A stretch of DNA of 64,000 nt from Blastocatellia bacterium (GTDB lineage: Bacteria > Acidobacteriota > Blastocatellia > Pyrinomonadales > Pyrinomonadaceae): assembly GCA_016789265.1 (NCBI GenBank), contig JAEUQK010000023.1, forward strand, positions 1 through 64,000, given 5' to 3'. Positions 43,819-50,830 of this stretch are shown piece by piece. Every line of letters starts with the position of its first letter. Within the stretch, counting starts at the first letter, position 1. Both the position numbers and the translations under genes were made by a program. The notes under the pieces were generated by a model. It made no database searches. It was not told the origin of the DNA and saw only the letters and a list, made by a program, of their open reading frames with translations.

Positions 43819-44217
43819 ATGAGCAAGTACATGTCATTCGAATCGCAGTCGTTCGCGAACGGCGAGCTGCTGCTCGAAGCCCTGTCCGAATTGGGATTCG
43901 CGACCGTCGCGCAGGGTAGAGACCTGCCCTTGGACGGTTGGGACAAGCGAGCGAGGCGGACCGCCGACATCATCATTCGCCGGAGGGACGTCAAGGCTCA
44001 CAACCTTCTCGCGGACGTCGGCTTTCAGAGAACGTCGGCGGGCTACGTCGCCGTGATCGACGATATGGATCTCGATCATCGCCTGGGCCGCGACTTCGTC
44101 GTGCGTTTGCAGAATCAATATCACGAAGCCGCGGCCCGGAAGATGGCGAAAAAGCTCGGCGGAACCTTGGTCAAGGAGCGGATCGGGAAAACCGTGAAGA
44201 TCCGGGTCAGATTTTGA
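43819..44217 (+). CDS. DUF1257 (Ycf35-like) protein
   Basis: The protein has 132 residues from the ATG at 43819; an open frame upstream overlaps the AAA gene. The pattern SKYMSFESQSFANGELLLEA, ADIIIRR, DVGFQRTSAGYVAVIDDMDL and a basic C-terminal region match the DUF1257/Ycf35 family. Ycf35 is found in plastids and cyanobacteria near Ycf46-like ATPases, with no settled function. It begins 19 bases after the AAA gene and 13 bases before DUF2997. Confidence 0.78.
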   Translation: MSKYMSFESQSFANGELLLEALSELGFATVAQGRDLPLDGWDKRARRTADIIIRRRDVKAHNLLADVGFQRTSAGYVAVIDDMDLDHRLGRDFVVRLQNQYHEAAARKMAKKLGGTLVKERIGKTVKIRVRF

Positions 44218-44230
44218 AGGAGCGCTACCT

Positions 44231-44425
44231 ATGGCTGAAATCGAATTCACTATCGACACCGAGACGGGGAGTTGCGAAACGAAGATCAACGGCATCCAGG
44301 GGCCATCCTGCGAGAAGACCGCTCGCCAATTGAGGGAGGTGCTCGGGACCCCGACGACGGATCGGAAAACGGCCGAGTATCACGTCACACCGGCGGTGCG
44401 GAGGCGAGTGGGACCTAATGAATAA
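44231..44425 (+). CDS. DUF2997 protein
   Basis: The protein has 64 residues. It shows the DUF2997 pattern: IEFTIDTETGSCETKINGIQ, GPSC with Cys, EKTARQLREVLG, and a final TAEYH part. DUF2997 proteins are small, often paired with DUF1257, and of unknown function. GGAG lies upstream of the ATG. It overlaps the next gene by eight bases. Its pattern recurs at the N-terminus of that gene's product. Confidence 0.75.
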   Translation: MAEIEFTIDTETGSCETKINGIQGPSCEKTARQLREVLGTPTTDRKTAEYHVTPAVRRRVGPNE

Positions 44426-45104
44426 CGAAGTGGTGTTCGTGTTGGAGCCGGACGCGGCACGCGTCACCGTCGAGATCTCGCAAGCTCCAGGGCGGGTGGC
44501 GAACGATCTCGCACAAGATCTGGGTAGACGCGTAGACCTGAACTGCGCGAAGCCAGCCAGCAACACCAGATACCTACCGGTTATCCAGCCTCACCCCGCG
44601 ACCGAAGACGAATCGAAAACGGACCCTTTCTCGATCTGGCTGTACCGGCTTTACCACAACTCCGTCGTCGACGGTCCTGGTCGCCGCAGCGTCATACAGA
44701 CCGCGGGATGCTCGATTCGCTGCAGGCAATGCTACGTGCCTCAGACCCACGACCGGGAAAACGGTACGTTGGTTCCGATCTCGTCCATATTGAAGGAAAT
44801 CATCTCCCATCGTGCCGAGCACGACGGTGTAACCATCCTCGGCGGCGAGCCGTTCGACCAACCGGAACCCGTCGCCGAACTCGTGTCGAGGTTGAAGGAC
44901 CGAGGGATCCATATAACGGTTTACTCCGGATACACCATCGAGCAACTAATCGAGCGACGGGCTTCGAGCGTCGACTACATCCTCACCCATATCGACCTGC
45001 TCATCGATGGTCCGTTCATCGGCAGCATGCGTGACGGCGCGGGCGAGTATCGAGGGTCGCGGAATCAGCGAATCGTTGCGCTGACCAATCAACAATACCG
45101 TTGA
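44418..45104 (+). CDS. NrdG-like radical SAM protein with N-terminal DUF2997-like domain
   Basis: The protein has 228 residues. Residues 75-228 follow NrdG-type activases: Cys98, Cys102 and Cys105 in GCSIRCRQCYVPQTHD bind a 4Fe-4S cluster with SAM, followed by TILGGEPFDQPEP and LIDGPFIGSMRD...YRGSRNQRI. Residues 1-55 (EVVFVLEPDAARVTVEISQA, then ANDLAQDLG and TRY) follow the spacing of the DUF2997 protein encoded just before. No anaerobic ribonucleotide reductase is seen nearby, so it probably acts on another target in this module. Confidence 0.82.
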   Translation: MNNEVVFVLEPDAARVTVEISQAPGRVANDLAQDLGRRVDLNCAKPASNTRYLPVIQPHPATEDESKTDPFSIWLYRLYHNSVVDGPGRRSVIQTAGCSIRCRQCYVPQTHDRENGTLVPISSILKEIISHRAEHDGVTILGGEPFDQPEPVAELVSRLKDRGIHITVYSGYTIEQLIERRASSVDYILTHIDLLIDGPFIGSMRDGAGEYRGSRNQRIVALTNQQYR

Positions 45105-45189
45105 GCAGGTGAGTGATCGGCGCGAATATGTTCCGTTGGTGCAAAAACGCTCAATCACCCCCCAAGATTCCGACTTACACCACGGTCGA

Positions 45190-45432
45190 TTATTTACTCG
45201 CCTGATTGCTACCGATTGTTTTTCGAGATCTCTGGGCGTTGCGATCCTCGTACTCCATGATGTCCAGGAGCCGATAACGAGCCTGATTGCCGATCTTGAA
45301 CGCCTTCAAATGCCGGGGGTTCGATTTGGGTAGGGCCCGAAGACGCTGGAACCTCTTGGCGATCGCGGTTTGCGTTCCGATGAGTTTCCAGCGCTCGGCC
45401 AGCTGAAGATTGTCGAGGACTTCTTGGTTCAT
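45190..45432 (-). CDS. Excisionase-like winged helix DNA-binding protein
   Basis: The protein has 80 residues from ATG 45432 (GGAAG upstream). The pattern LDNLQLAERWKLIGTQTAIA, then HLKAFKIGNQARYRLLDIME, is that of small Xis/AlpA-type winged-helix proteins (KIG..RYR..D...Y). These bind attachment-site DNA and favour excision, or act as regulators. Its start overlaps the gene at 45429-45638 by four bases, and it lies about 300 bases from a tRNA gene, as expected at the end of an integrated element. Confidence 0.65.
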   Translation of the reverse strand: MNQEVLDNLQLAERWKLIGTQTAIAKRFQRLRALPKSNPRHLKAFKIGNQARYRLLDIMEYEDRNAQRSRKTIGSNQASK

Positions 45433-45638
45433 AATTTCTTCCAATCACTCTCCACGATTCGCTTTCGCAAGAGCCGTGCCTCGCGGGACCTGGCGATCAT
45501 GGCCAAGTCATCCGTTGTTACGTTCAACCTTTCCGTCCGTATCCCAGCGACCTCCAAAGCAGTACTTGCATCGATGCTGATGCTCGTAGGTTGGGTAGAC
45601 TCATGGCAATCTACCCGAAAATCTACCCAGAACAGCAA
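45429..45638 (-). CDS. Small protein at the island end, unknown
   Basis: The protein has 69 residues from a TTG; ATG is not available near the start, so the first residues are uncertain. A protein-like part reads SISIDASTALEVAGI, then RLNVTTDDLAMIARS and EARLLRKRIVESDW. It overlaps the Xis-like gene by four bases, suggesting a two-gene unit. It is not recognised as an integrase remnant or other family. Confidence 0.4.
   Translation of the reverse strand: MLFWVDFRVDCHESTQPTSISIDASTALEVAGIRTERLNVTTDDLAMIARSREARLLRKRIVESDWKKL
45592..45629. repeat. Three copies of TCTACCC/GGGTAGA near the attachment end
   Basis: TGGGTAGA (45592-45599), TCTACCC (45610-45616) and TCTACCCA (45622-45629) give one inverted and one direct repeat, the last two 12 bases apart. 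They lie just inside the presumed right end of the island, where integrase arm sites or Xis sites are often found. Confidence 0.45.
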
Positions 45639-45647
45639 AACGGCAAC

Positions 45648-45671
45648 AAAAACGGGCTAAATTTAGCCCGT
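45648..45671 (-). terminator. Rho-independent terminator after tRNA-Leu
   Basis: ACGGGCTAAATTTAGCCCGT is a perfect 20-base palindrome. On the minus strand it is followed by TTTT, so it should end transcription of the tRNA-Leu gene that points this way. It lies 56 bases past the tRNA 3' end. Confidence 0.75.
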
Positions 45672-45726
45672 CAAATGACGCCGAATAACGGCGGCAAGTT
45701 GTTGTAACAAAAGGGGTTGAAAAGTT

Positions 45727-45813
45727 GGTGCGGACGAGAAGAATCGAACTTCCACTCCCTCGCGGGAACAGGCTTCTGAGACCTGCGCGTCTACCAGTTC
45801 CGCCACGTCCGCA
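45727..45813 (-). tRNA. tRNA-Leu (anticodon CAG)
   Basis: The acceptor stem is GCGGACG/CGTCCGC with discriminator A, and CCA is encoded. The anticodon stem CAGGT/GCCTG holds the loop CTCAGAA, giving anticodon CAG (plus-strand 45777-45779). A long variable arm (type II) and GTTCGATTC T-loop are present. The 3' end faces the island, the usual place for integration of mobile elements. Confidence 0.93.
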
Positions 45814-45900
45814 ACGTCGGGCGAACCTTGAGAATACTAGTTCGAAACGTGAATTTCAAGACCGGTTGTGCCCTGGCTGCAGTGTTATCATTAATCAAAG

Positions 45901-46590
45901 ATGTCAGTGCATATCATTTCAAACCTCACAATGGTTCGGCATCGCATCGCAGATGCTGCTATGCGTTCGGGCCGCGATCCAAATGAGATCAAACTTGTTG
46001 CTGTAAGCAAGACTCACCCGCCATCTGTTTTACGCGAGGCGATGGAAGCCGGAGTTACGATATTTGGAGAGAACAAGGTTCAAGAGGCCGAAAACAAGAT
46101 CATTGCGATCGGCCGCCACGCCGCGGAATGGCACTTGATCGGGCACCTTCAATCAAACAAGGCGCGAAAGGCGGTTCAGCTTTTCGATGTGATCCACTCC
46201 GTCGATTCCGTCGAACTCGCAAGGCGCCTCGAGCGCATTTGTGAAGAGGAGGGACGCGAGTCACTGCCCGTTCTGGTCCAGGTTGATATCGCCGGCGAAG
46301 CGACGAAGTCTGGAATTGCCGAAGAAGCTCTGAGTGAGCTGGTTGACTATTTGAATACCTGTAAATTATTGCAGCTACAAGGTTTTATGGTGCTGCCGCC
46401 GTATTATGAAGACCCCGAAGCGACGCGTCCGTTTTTCCGACGTCTCCGTGCGATCCGGGATGAGATGCTATCCGGCGGCGAACTTTCGATGGGGATGAGT
46501 CATGATTTCGAGGTCGCGATCGAAGAGGGCGCGACCATCGTTCGCGTGGGAACGGCGATCTTCGGAGAAAGAGAGTATGGTAGCCGCTGA
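45901..46590 (+). CDS. yggS: YggS-family pyridoxal phosphate homeostasis protein
   Basis: The protein has 229 residues. PLP-binding Lys is in KLVAVSKTHPP. Further family segments are FGENKVQEAENK, EWHLIGHLQSNKARKAV, DSVELARRLE and SMGMSHDFEVAIEEGATIVRVGTAIFG. It controls free PLP in the cytosol. It begins the yggS-yggT-DUF167 row found in many bacteria. Confidence 0.95.
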   Translation: MSVHIISNLTMVRHRIADAAMRSGRDPNEIKLVAVSKTHPPSVLREAMEAGVTIFGENKVQEAENKIIAIGRHAAEWHLIGHLQSNKARKAVQLFDVIHSVDSVELARRLERICEEEGRESLPVLVQVDIAGEATKSGIAEEALSELVDYLNTCKLLQLQGFMVLPPYYEDPEATRPFFRRLRAIRDEMLSGGELSMGMSHDFEVAIEEGATIVRVGTAIFGEREYGSR

Positions 46591-46605
46591 TGATAAAATG
46601 AAACT

Positions 46606-47199
46606 ATGCTGACAGCGACAGTTTACCCGATAGTTTGGATGGTCCTGTGGGGTGCGTTCCTTGTATTTCTCACGTTCATGGTGCTTCGCCTTATATTTAA
46701 TTACGCCGATCCTAATCCCTTCGGCAAAGTAGGGCGGGTCGGATTTAAGATCAGGAAGCTGACCGAGAAATGGGTTTACCCTGCGGCTCGATTCCTCGCT
46801 AATTTTCGAGTTGATACGCGGCTTGCACCGCTCGTCACGCTTTTTATTGGATTGGTATTTACCTATTTTGCAAGCCAGATCATCGGCAACACGTTTTTTG
46901 TCATCGACGGACTTTCGATCGGCATTGCAAGCGGTAATCCAAAGATGTTCATCGGCTTTGTGCTCTACGGTCTGCTTAGCTTATTAGTGCTTTTTATCTT
47001 CATTCGCTTTCTCTCTCAGTGGTTTGTATTCACCCGAAAGACTTTTCTTGGATTTGTGATGAAGGTAACTAACCCGATAATGCTGCCGGTTCAGAAACTC
47101 ATTCCGCCGATCGGCATGTTCGACCTTTCAGCGATGATCGTACTTATCGTTATTGGCCTGCTTCAGTCGGTCGTTCTTAACGTTTTCGTCCGAGGCTAA
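46606..47199 (+). CDS. YggT-like integral membrane protein
   Basis: The protein has 197 residues with about five membrane spans. The C-terminal half has YggT features (PIMLPVQKLIPPIGMFDLSAMIVLIVIGLL). It starts 15 bases after yggS. YggT proteins are linked to osmotic tolerance and cell division in some bacteria; the role here is unproven. Confidence 0.85.
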   Translation: MLTATVYPIVWMVLWGAFLVFLTFMVLRLIFNYADPNPFGKVGRVGFKIRKLTEKWVYPAARFLANFRVDTRLAPLVTLFIGLVFTYFASQIIGNTFFVIDGLSIGIASGNPKMFIGFVLYGLLSLLVLFIFIRFLSQWFVFTRKTFLGFVMKVTNPIMLPVQKLIPPIGMFDLSAMIVLIVIGLLQSVVLNVFVRG

Positions 47200-47213
47200 G
47201 GCAGGCAACCGAT

Positions 47214-47501
47214 TTGATCACGTTCACCGAAAACGAGAACTCCGTTACATTCGCGATCCGCGTGATCCCGCGGGCATCAAGGTCTGAGGTCGTGGGAGAA
47301 TTTGAAGGAAGTTTGAAGGTTAGATTATCCGCGCCTCCGGTTGACGGAGCCGCAAATACAGAAGCTATTAAACTTCTGGCAAAAGAATTCGGTGTCGCCA
47401 GATCATCAGTCTCGATCGTCTCCGGTGAAACATCGAAATCAAAACGTATTCGCGTCGAGGGAGGAACGGCTAAGCGGTTACAGGAACTGGCCGGTGGCTG
47501 A
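47214..47501 (+). CDS. DUF167 (YggU) protein
   Basis: The protein has 95 residues from a TTG start. The pattern FAIRVIPRASRSEVVGEFEG, LKVRLSAPPVDGAANTEAIK, LLAKEFGVARSSVSIVSGET, SKSKRIRVEG is typical of the family. It commonly follows yggT. Function unknown. A minus-strand gene overlaps its 3' end by 32 bases. Confidence 0.88.
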   Translation: MITFTENENSVTFAIRVIPRASRSEVVGEFEGSLKVRLSAPPVDGAANTEAIKLLAKEFGVARSSVSIVSGETSKSKRIRVEGGTAKRLQELAGG

Positions 47502-47709
47502 ATGGCTTCTTTTGTCGTGCGAACCGTTTTCGCAATAGAGATATCGCCGCCGAGACCAATAAACCGGCTGCGATGCCTTCCCCAGCGAACATCACCGCCA
47601 ACGTAGGATCCGAAAAAAGCTCACGGGACTCTATTGTTTGCCCAATGCAGACAGCGACCGTGATAAGCAGCAACAAAAGTACAGCGACGCACGAGGTGGT
47701 TCGATTCAT
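47470..47709 (-). CDS. Small secreted or membrane protein
   Basis: The protein has 79 residues. A hydrophobic start (SCVAVLLLLLITVAVCIG) and a second segment (VMFAGEGIAAGLLVSAAISL) precede a basic tail. GTGGAGGG lies five bases before the ATG, a strong ribosome site that supports a real gene. No family is known. Its 3' end overlaps the convergent DUF167 gene. Confidence 0.65.
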   Translation of the reverse strand: MNRTTSCVAVLLLLLITVAVCIGQTIESRELFSDPTLAVMFAGEGIAAGLLVSAAISLLRKRFARQKKPFSHRPVPVTA

Positions 47710-47901
47710 ATTCCCTCCACTTAATATTTAAAAGCCATCTACTTAATTCGCGGTGAAATCCGGCTGAATTCTGTGTAAATGAACCAAATTTTGCCGACTT
47801 ATCCCTGCGTGGTATATTTTGAGATTCGGAAAGGAGTACAGGCCTCAAGCTTACATACGCCGCCACCGGCGTGAGCACCGAAAAAGGTTCAATTAGTAAA
47901 T

Positions 47902-48642
47902 ATGTCAGGACACTCCAAGTGGCACACAATTAAGCACAAGAAAGGCGCGCTCGATGCCAAACGCGGCAAGATCTTCACCAAGCTGATCAAGGAGATCACG
48001 GTCGCGGCCCGCACCGGCGGCAGCGGCGACGTCGACGCAAATGCTCGTCTTCGCAAAGCGGTAACGGATGCGAAGGCGCAAAACATGCCTAACGACACGA
48101 TCGACCGCGCGATAAAACGAGGCACGGGCGAGCTTGAAGGTGTAGCCTATGACGAGATCACCTACGAAGGCTACGGGATTGGCGGAGTCGCCGTGTTGGT
48201 CGAGACGATGACTGATAACCGCAACCGTACTGTTGCGGAGATCCGTCACATCTTCTCGAAAAATGGCGGCAACTTGGGCGAGGCCGGTTCGGTCGCGTGG
48301 ATGTTCGATAAAAAAGGCTATATCGTCGTCGACAAAGCCGCAAAAAGCGAAGACGAACTCTTCGAGATCGCTATCGAAGCCGGAGCCGACGACATGCAGG
48401 ACGATGGCGACGTCTTTGAAATTTTCACTTCACCGGAAAATTTCGAGGCCGTCAATGAAGCTGTAAAAAAGGCCGGCATCGAACCCCAGGCCGCCGAGGT
48501 CTCAATGATCCCGCAAAATTACATCAAGCTCGAAGGTAACGATGCCAAACAGATGATGAAGCTCTACGACGCGCTCGACGACAACGACGACGTCCAAAAG
48601 GTCTATGCGAATTTCGATATTGACGAGAGCGAGATGGAGTGA
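47902..48642 (+). CDS. yebC: YebC/PmpR-family regulator
   Basis: The protein has 246 residues. It starts with the family signature [20 protein letters not shown] and includes [25 protein letters not shown]-like [14 protein letters not shown], and [14 protein letters not shown]. YebC proteins act in translation of proline-rich or stalling sequences and, in some species, as transcription regulators. It is widespread and single here. Confidence 0.95.
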   Translation: MSGHSKWHTIKHKKGALDAKRGKIFTKLIKEITVAARTGGSGDVDANARLRKAVTDAKAQNMPNDTIDRAIKRGTGELEGVAYDEITYEGYGIGGVAVLVETMTDNRNRTVAEIRHIFSKNGGNLGEAGSVAWMFDKKGYIVVDKAAKSEDELFEIAIEAGADDMQDDGDVFEIFTSPENFEAVNEAVKKAGIEPQAAEVSMIPQNYIKLEGNDAKQMMKLYDALDDNDDVQKVYANFDIDESEME

Positions 48643-49092
48643 TCAGTCTGACTTTCGATAGACGTGTTGTGTAAACCTATTCCACCCTTTTTTCGTTTTT
48701 GATTCGACGGCCCAATTTACAGAGCCGTCTTCCGATGGCCAATAGGTCATTCTGGCCAGCCCGGCCGGCATTAAAGCCTCGAATGCGATCGCTTCCGGAT
48801 GGATATCAGTGCCGTCTGTGAGTGATCCCTGCGATCGCTTACCATCGGACGTAAACGACCAGAATGAAACCTGTCCCGTTTCATCGACGCCGTAGACCGC
48901 GTGTTCGATGTAGTGTTTACCGCCAAGATCCCAGTCCGCTTCAAGCGTGATCCATTTTCCACCAGACATTTTTGCGAAGGTGCGAGTACATCTAACGCGG
49001 CCCATTGGGGTCTCAGATTCAGCCGCCCAAGTGCCCATCAGCGGATCAAAAACACCCAGTTTCCCTCTGCCTTTTTTCCAGGGTTTTGTCAT
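48643..49092 (-). CDS. DUF1579-like protein
   Basis: The protein has 149 residues. It resembles DUF1579-type lipocalin-like proteins (GVFDPLMGTWAAESETPMG; ITLEADWDLGG; VFSFTSDGKRS-like FWSFTSDGKRSQGSL). No signal peptide is seen. It starts a minus-strand run of small genes and converges with yebC; the stop lies one base after the yebC stop. Function unknown. Confidence 0.6.
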   Translation of the reverse strand: MTKPWKKGRGKLGVFDPLMGTWAAESETPMGRVRCTRTFAKMSGGKWITLEADWDLGGKHYIEHAVYGVDETGQVSFWSFTSDGKRSQGSLTDGTDIHPEAIAFEALMPAGLARMTYWPSEDGSVNWAVESKTKKGWNRFTQHVYRKSD

Positions 49093-49101
49093 ACAAAATA
49101 C

Positions 49102-49470
49102 CTAGCTCACCAGTTGCCCAAACACGATCCTGTGACCGTCCGGCGTTTTGACGCAAAAATCACGGATCCCCCACGGCTGGCTTTTGATCGGCGAAATTAT
49201 CTCGGCACCGCGTTCGCCGAGTTCCTTGTAAACATCGTCCACGTTCTCGACCAGCGCATGCGCAAACCACGAATGATCGCCTGTCTCATGCGCCCAAAGC
49301 GCGTCTGTACACTCCCCGAGCATTACTTTGAAATCGCCAAATGATAAGAATTCCCAACCGGGTGCAGTGAAGTCCCTGTCGAAACCCAGTTTTTCAGCAA
49401 AATGATCCGCCGACACCCTTAGGTCCTTAACAGCCAAAACGTGCCGTGTGTGAACAACCTTTCGTTTCAT
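49102..49470 (-). CDS. VOC (glyoxalase/bleomycin-resistance) family protein
   Basis: The protein has 122 residues. One beta-alpha-beta-beta-beta unit pattern repeats: HTRHVLAVKDLRVSADHFAE, then SWFAHALVENVDDVYKELGE and the final GIRDFCVKTPDGHRIVFGQ. Such small dimers bind a metal between half-sites. The substrate is unknown. It lies three bases after the membrane protein gene at 49474-50151. Confidence 0.82.
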   Translation of the reverse strand: MKRKVVHTRHVLAVKDLRVSADHFAEKLGFDRDFTAPGWEFLSFGDFKVMLGECTDALWAHETGDHSWFAHALVENVDDVYKELGERGAEIISPIKSQPWGIRDFCVKTPDGHRIVFGQLVS

Positions 49471-49473
49471 TTA

Positions 49474-50151
49474 TTACTCCTTGTTTGATCCCTCTGCCAA
49501 TTTGCTTTTTACAAAATATGAGGGATCTTTACTTACCCCGAAAATAACGCCTGCAAGTAAAAGTGATCCGACGAATATCCATATCGCCGTCCATTGATTC
49601 GGAACCGAGATCCTAAACGCAATGTCGTTTATCACCTCTAGAAACAGCGAAAAGAAAACACCCGCGAGTCCCAAGCAAACCAACATCATTGCTCCGTTCT
49701 TAACGGCGTCGGCAAACTGAAAGACTCGGACGCTGGCGGTCGCCCCTGAGGTCAGCGTAAAGGCCAGGAAACCGAACATAAAGATCAACGCCCACCAAAA
49801 CAGCGAGACGATTACGATACCGAACGGCAACGCGCCTTGTTCAAATGCCGGAACAAATATTTCAGGTGAAACAGACAAGAGCGTTCCGCAAAGCAAAAAA
49901 ACAAAACCAAGGACGGCGACAATGATCGCCCAAAAACCGCCGCGATTTGCGAGAAGCCATCCCAGTTCCAGCCCTTCGCGTCTATGAAAATAGAGAATGT
50001 AAAACGCAGATACAGCGAGCAATGCACCGCCGACTACCATCCCATTAACGGCCTCGGAAAACGGCAGAATCTCCCAAGGGACCAGGAAGAACCCGAAGAA
50101 CCCGAGAACGATCAGACAGCTTGCGGAATAGATCTTGAGAAGCAGCTTCAT
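49474..50151 (-). CDS. Integral membrane protein, unknown
   Basis: The protein has 225 residues with about six hydrophobic segments (LIVLGFFGFFLVPW; MVVGGALLAVSAFYILYF; WAIIVAVLGFVFLLCGTLL; IVIVSLFWWALIFMFGFLAF; GAMMLVCLGLAGVFFSLFL; IWIFVGSLLLAGVIFG). No family is recognised. It ends just before the VOC gene and could be co-transcribed. Confidence 0.7.
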   Translation of the reverse strand: MKLLLKIYSASCLIVLGFFGFFLVPWEILPFSEAVNGMVVGGALLAVSAFYILYFHRREGLELGWLLANRGGFWAIIVAVLGFVFLLCGTLLSVSPEIFVPAFEQGALPFGIVIVSLFWWALIFMFGFLAFTLTSGATASVRVFQFADAVKNGAMMLVCLGLAGVFFSLFLEVINDIAFRISVPNQWTAIWIFVGSLLLAGVIFGVSKDPSYFVKSKLAEGSNKE

Positions 50152-50203
50152 TTAAGGCAGGGCCAATGAGCGAAACAGTCTTACGCGCTCCCTTCTATTT
50201 ATT

Positions 50204-50743
50204 TTAGCGCCGTTGATCGGGCGATCTCTTCAAGCGTTGTTTTGCGTCTCCGTGATCGTAACTCAGGATCCGGGCCATCTTCCATTCGCCATTGCGAAGT
50301 AGCCACAATTGCATAAAACGCGCATGGCCATCCAGAAATTCAGGCTTACCTTTTTGGTTTACGTAAAAGACGTGTTCACCGGAGATGATCGCACCGTAAT
50401 ACTCTCCGTTTTTCGCCAAAGGAAATACCTTTACGGTTTCTTTCAGCTCGGCTCGACGGAGCCTGGAATCAGTATTCCCGCAAAGGCCGTTTTTCAGCGC
50501 GTCCATAAAGTTCTCGAAACCGATCGTCGGCCCGCCCTTGTCGTGGTAAAACTCGACATCATTAGTGAAAATCGTGCGAAACGCATCGGTATCACATTTG
50601 TTATAGGCGGCCCAAAAGGTCGCGTCTTTAGCAATGATCAGATCCGTCAATCTCTGCTCAGCTGTTTGGCCGGAAACCTCGGCCTGAGTAAAAAACAAAA
50701 CCGCGGTCAGCACCGAAAGGAATCGTAGAGTTGTTAGTCGCAT
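50204..50743 (-). CDS. Secreted SnoaL/DUF4440-like protein
   Basis: The protein has 179 residues. Signal peptide (RFLSVLTAVLFFTQAEVSG), then a DUF4440 pattern: LIIAKDATFWAAYNKCDTDA, FTNDVEFYHDKGG, and ARFMQLWLLRNGEWKMARIL. Such domains adopt the NTF2 fold; many have no known activity. Similar to the gene at 57574-58014 in type only. Confidence 0.78.
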   Translation of the reverse strand: MRLTTLRFLSVLTAVLFFTQAEVSGQTAEQRLTDLIIAKDATFWAAYNKCDTDAFRTIFTNDVEFYHDKGGPTIGFENFMDALKNGLCGNTDSRLRRAELKETVKVFPLAKNGEYYGAIISGEHVFYVNQKGKPEFLDGHARFMQLWLLRNGEWKMARILSYDHGDAKQRLKRSPDQRR

Positions 50744-50830
50744 ATATTGAATGCCCGCTGGAAACGCAATGCATGCGAATGATAACGGCCTCCTTCGTTC
50801 AAAAGTTCGGCCTGGCAGGATCGCGATAGC

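Noticed and set aside
44418..45104. Anaerobic ribonucleotide reductase activase (NrdG) proper
   Set aside because: The radical SAM part matches, but no NrdD is present and the N-terminal extra domain and neighbours point to another target.
45115..45333. Plus-strand frame after the radical SAM gene
   Set aside because: It is antisense to the Xis-like gene, which fits a known pattern, has a ribosome site and overlaps its partner.
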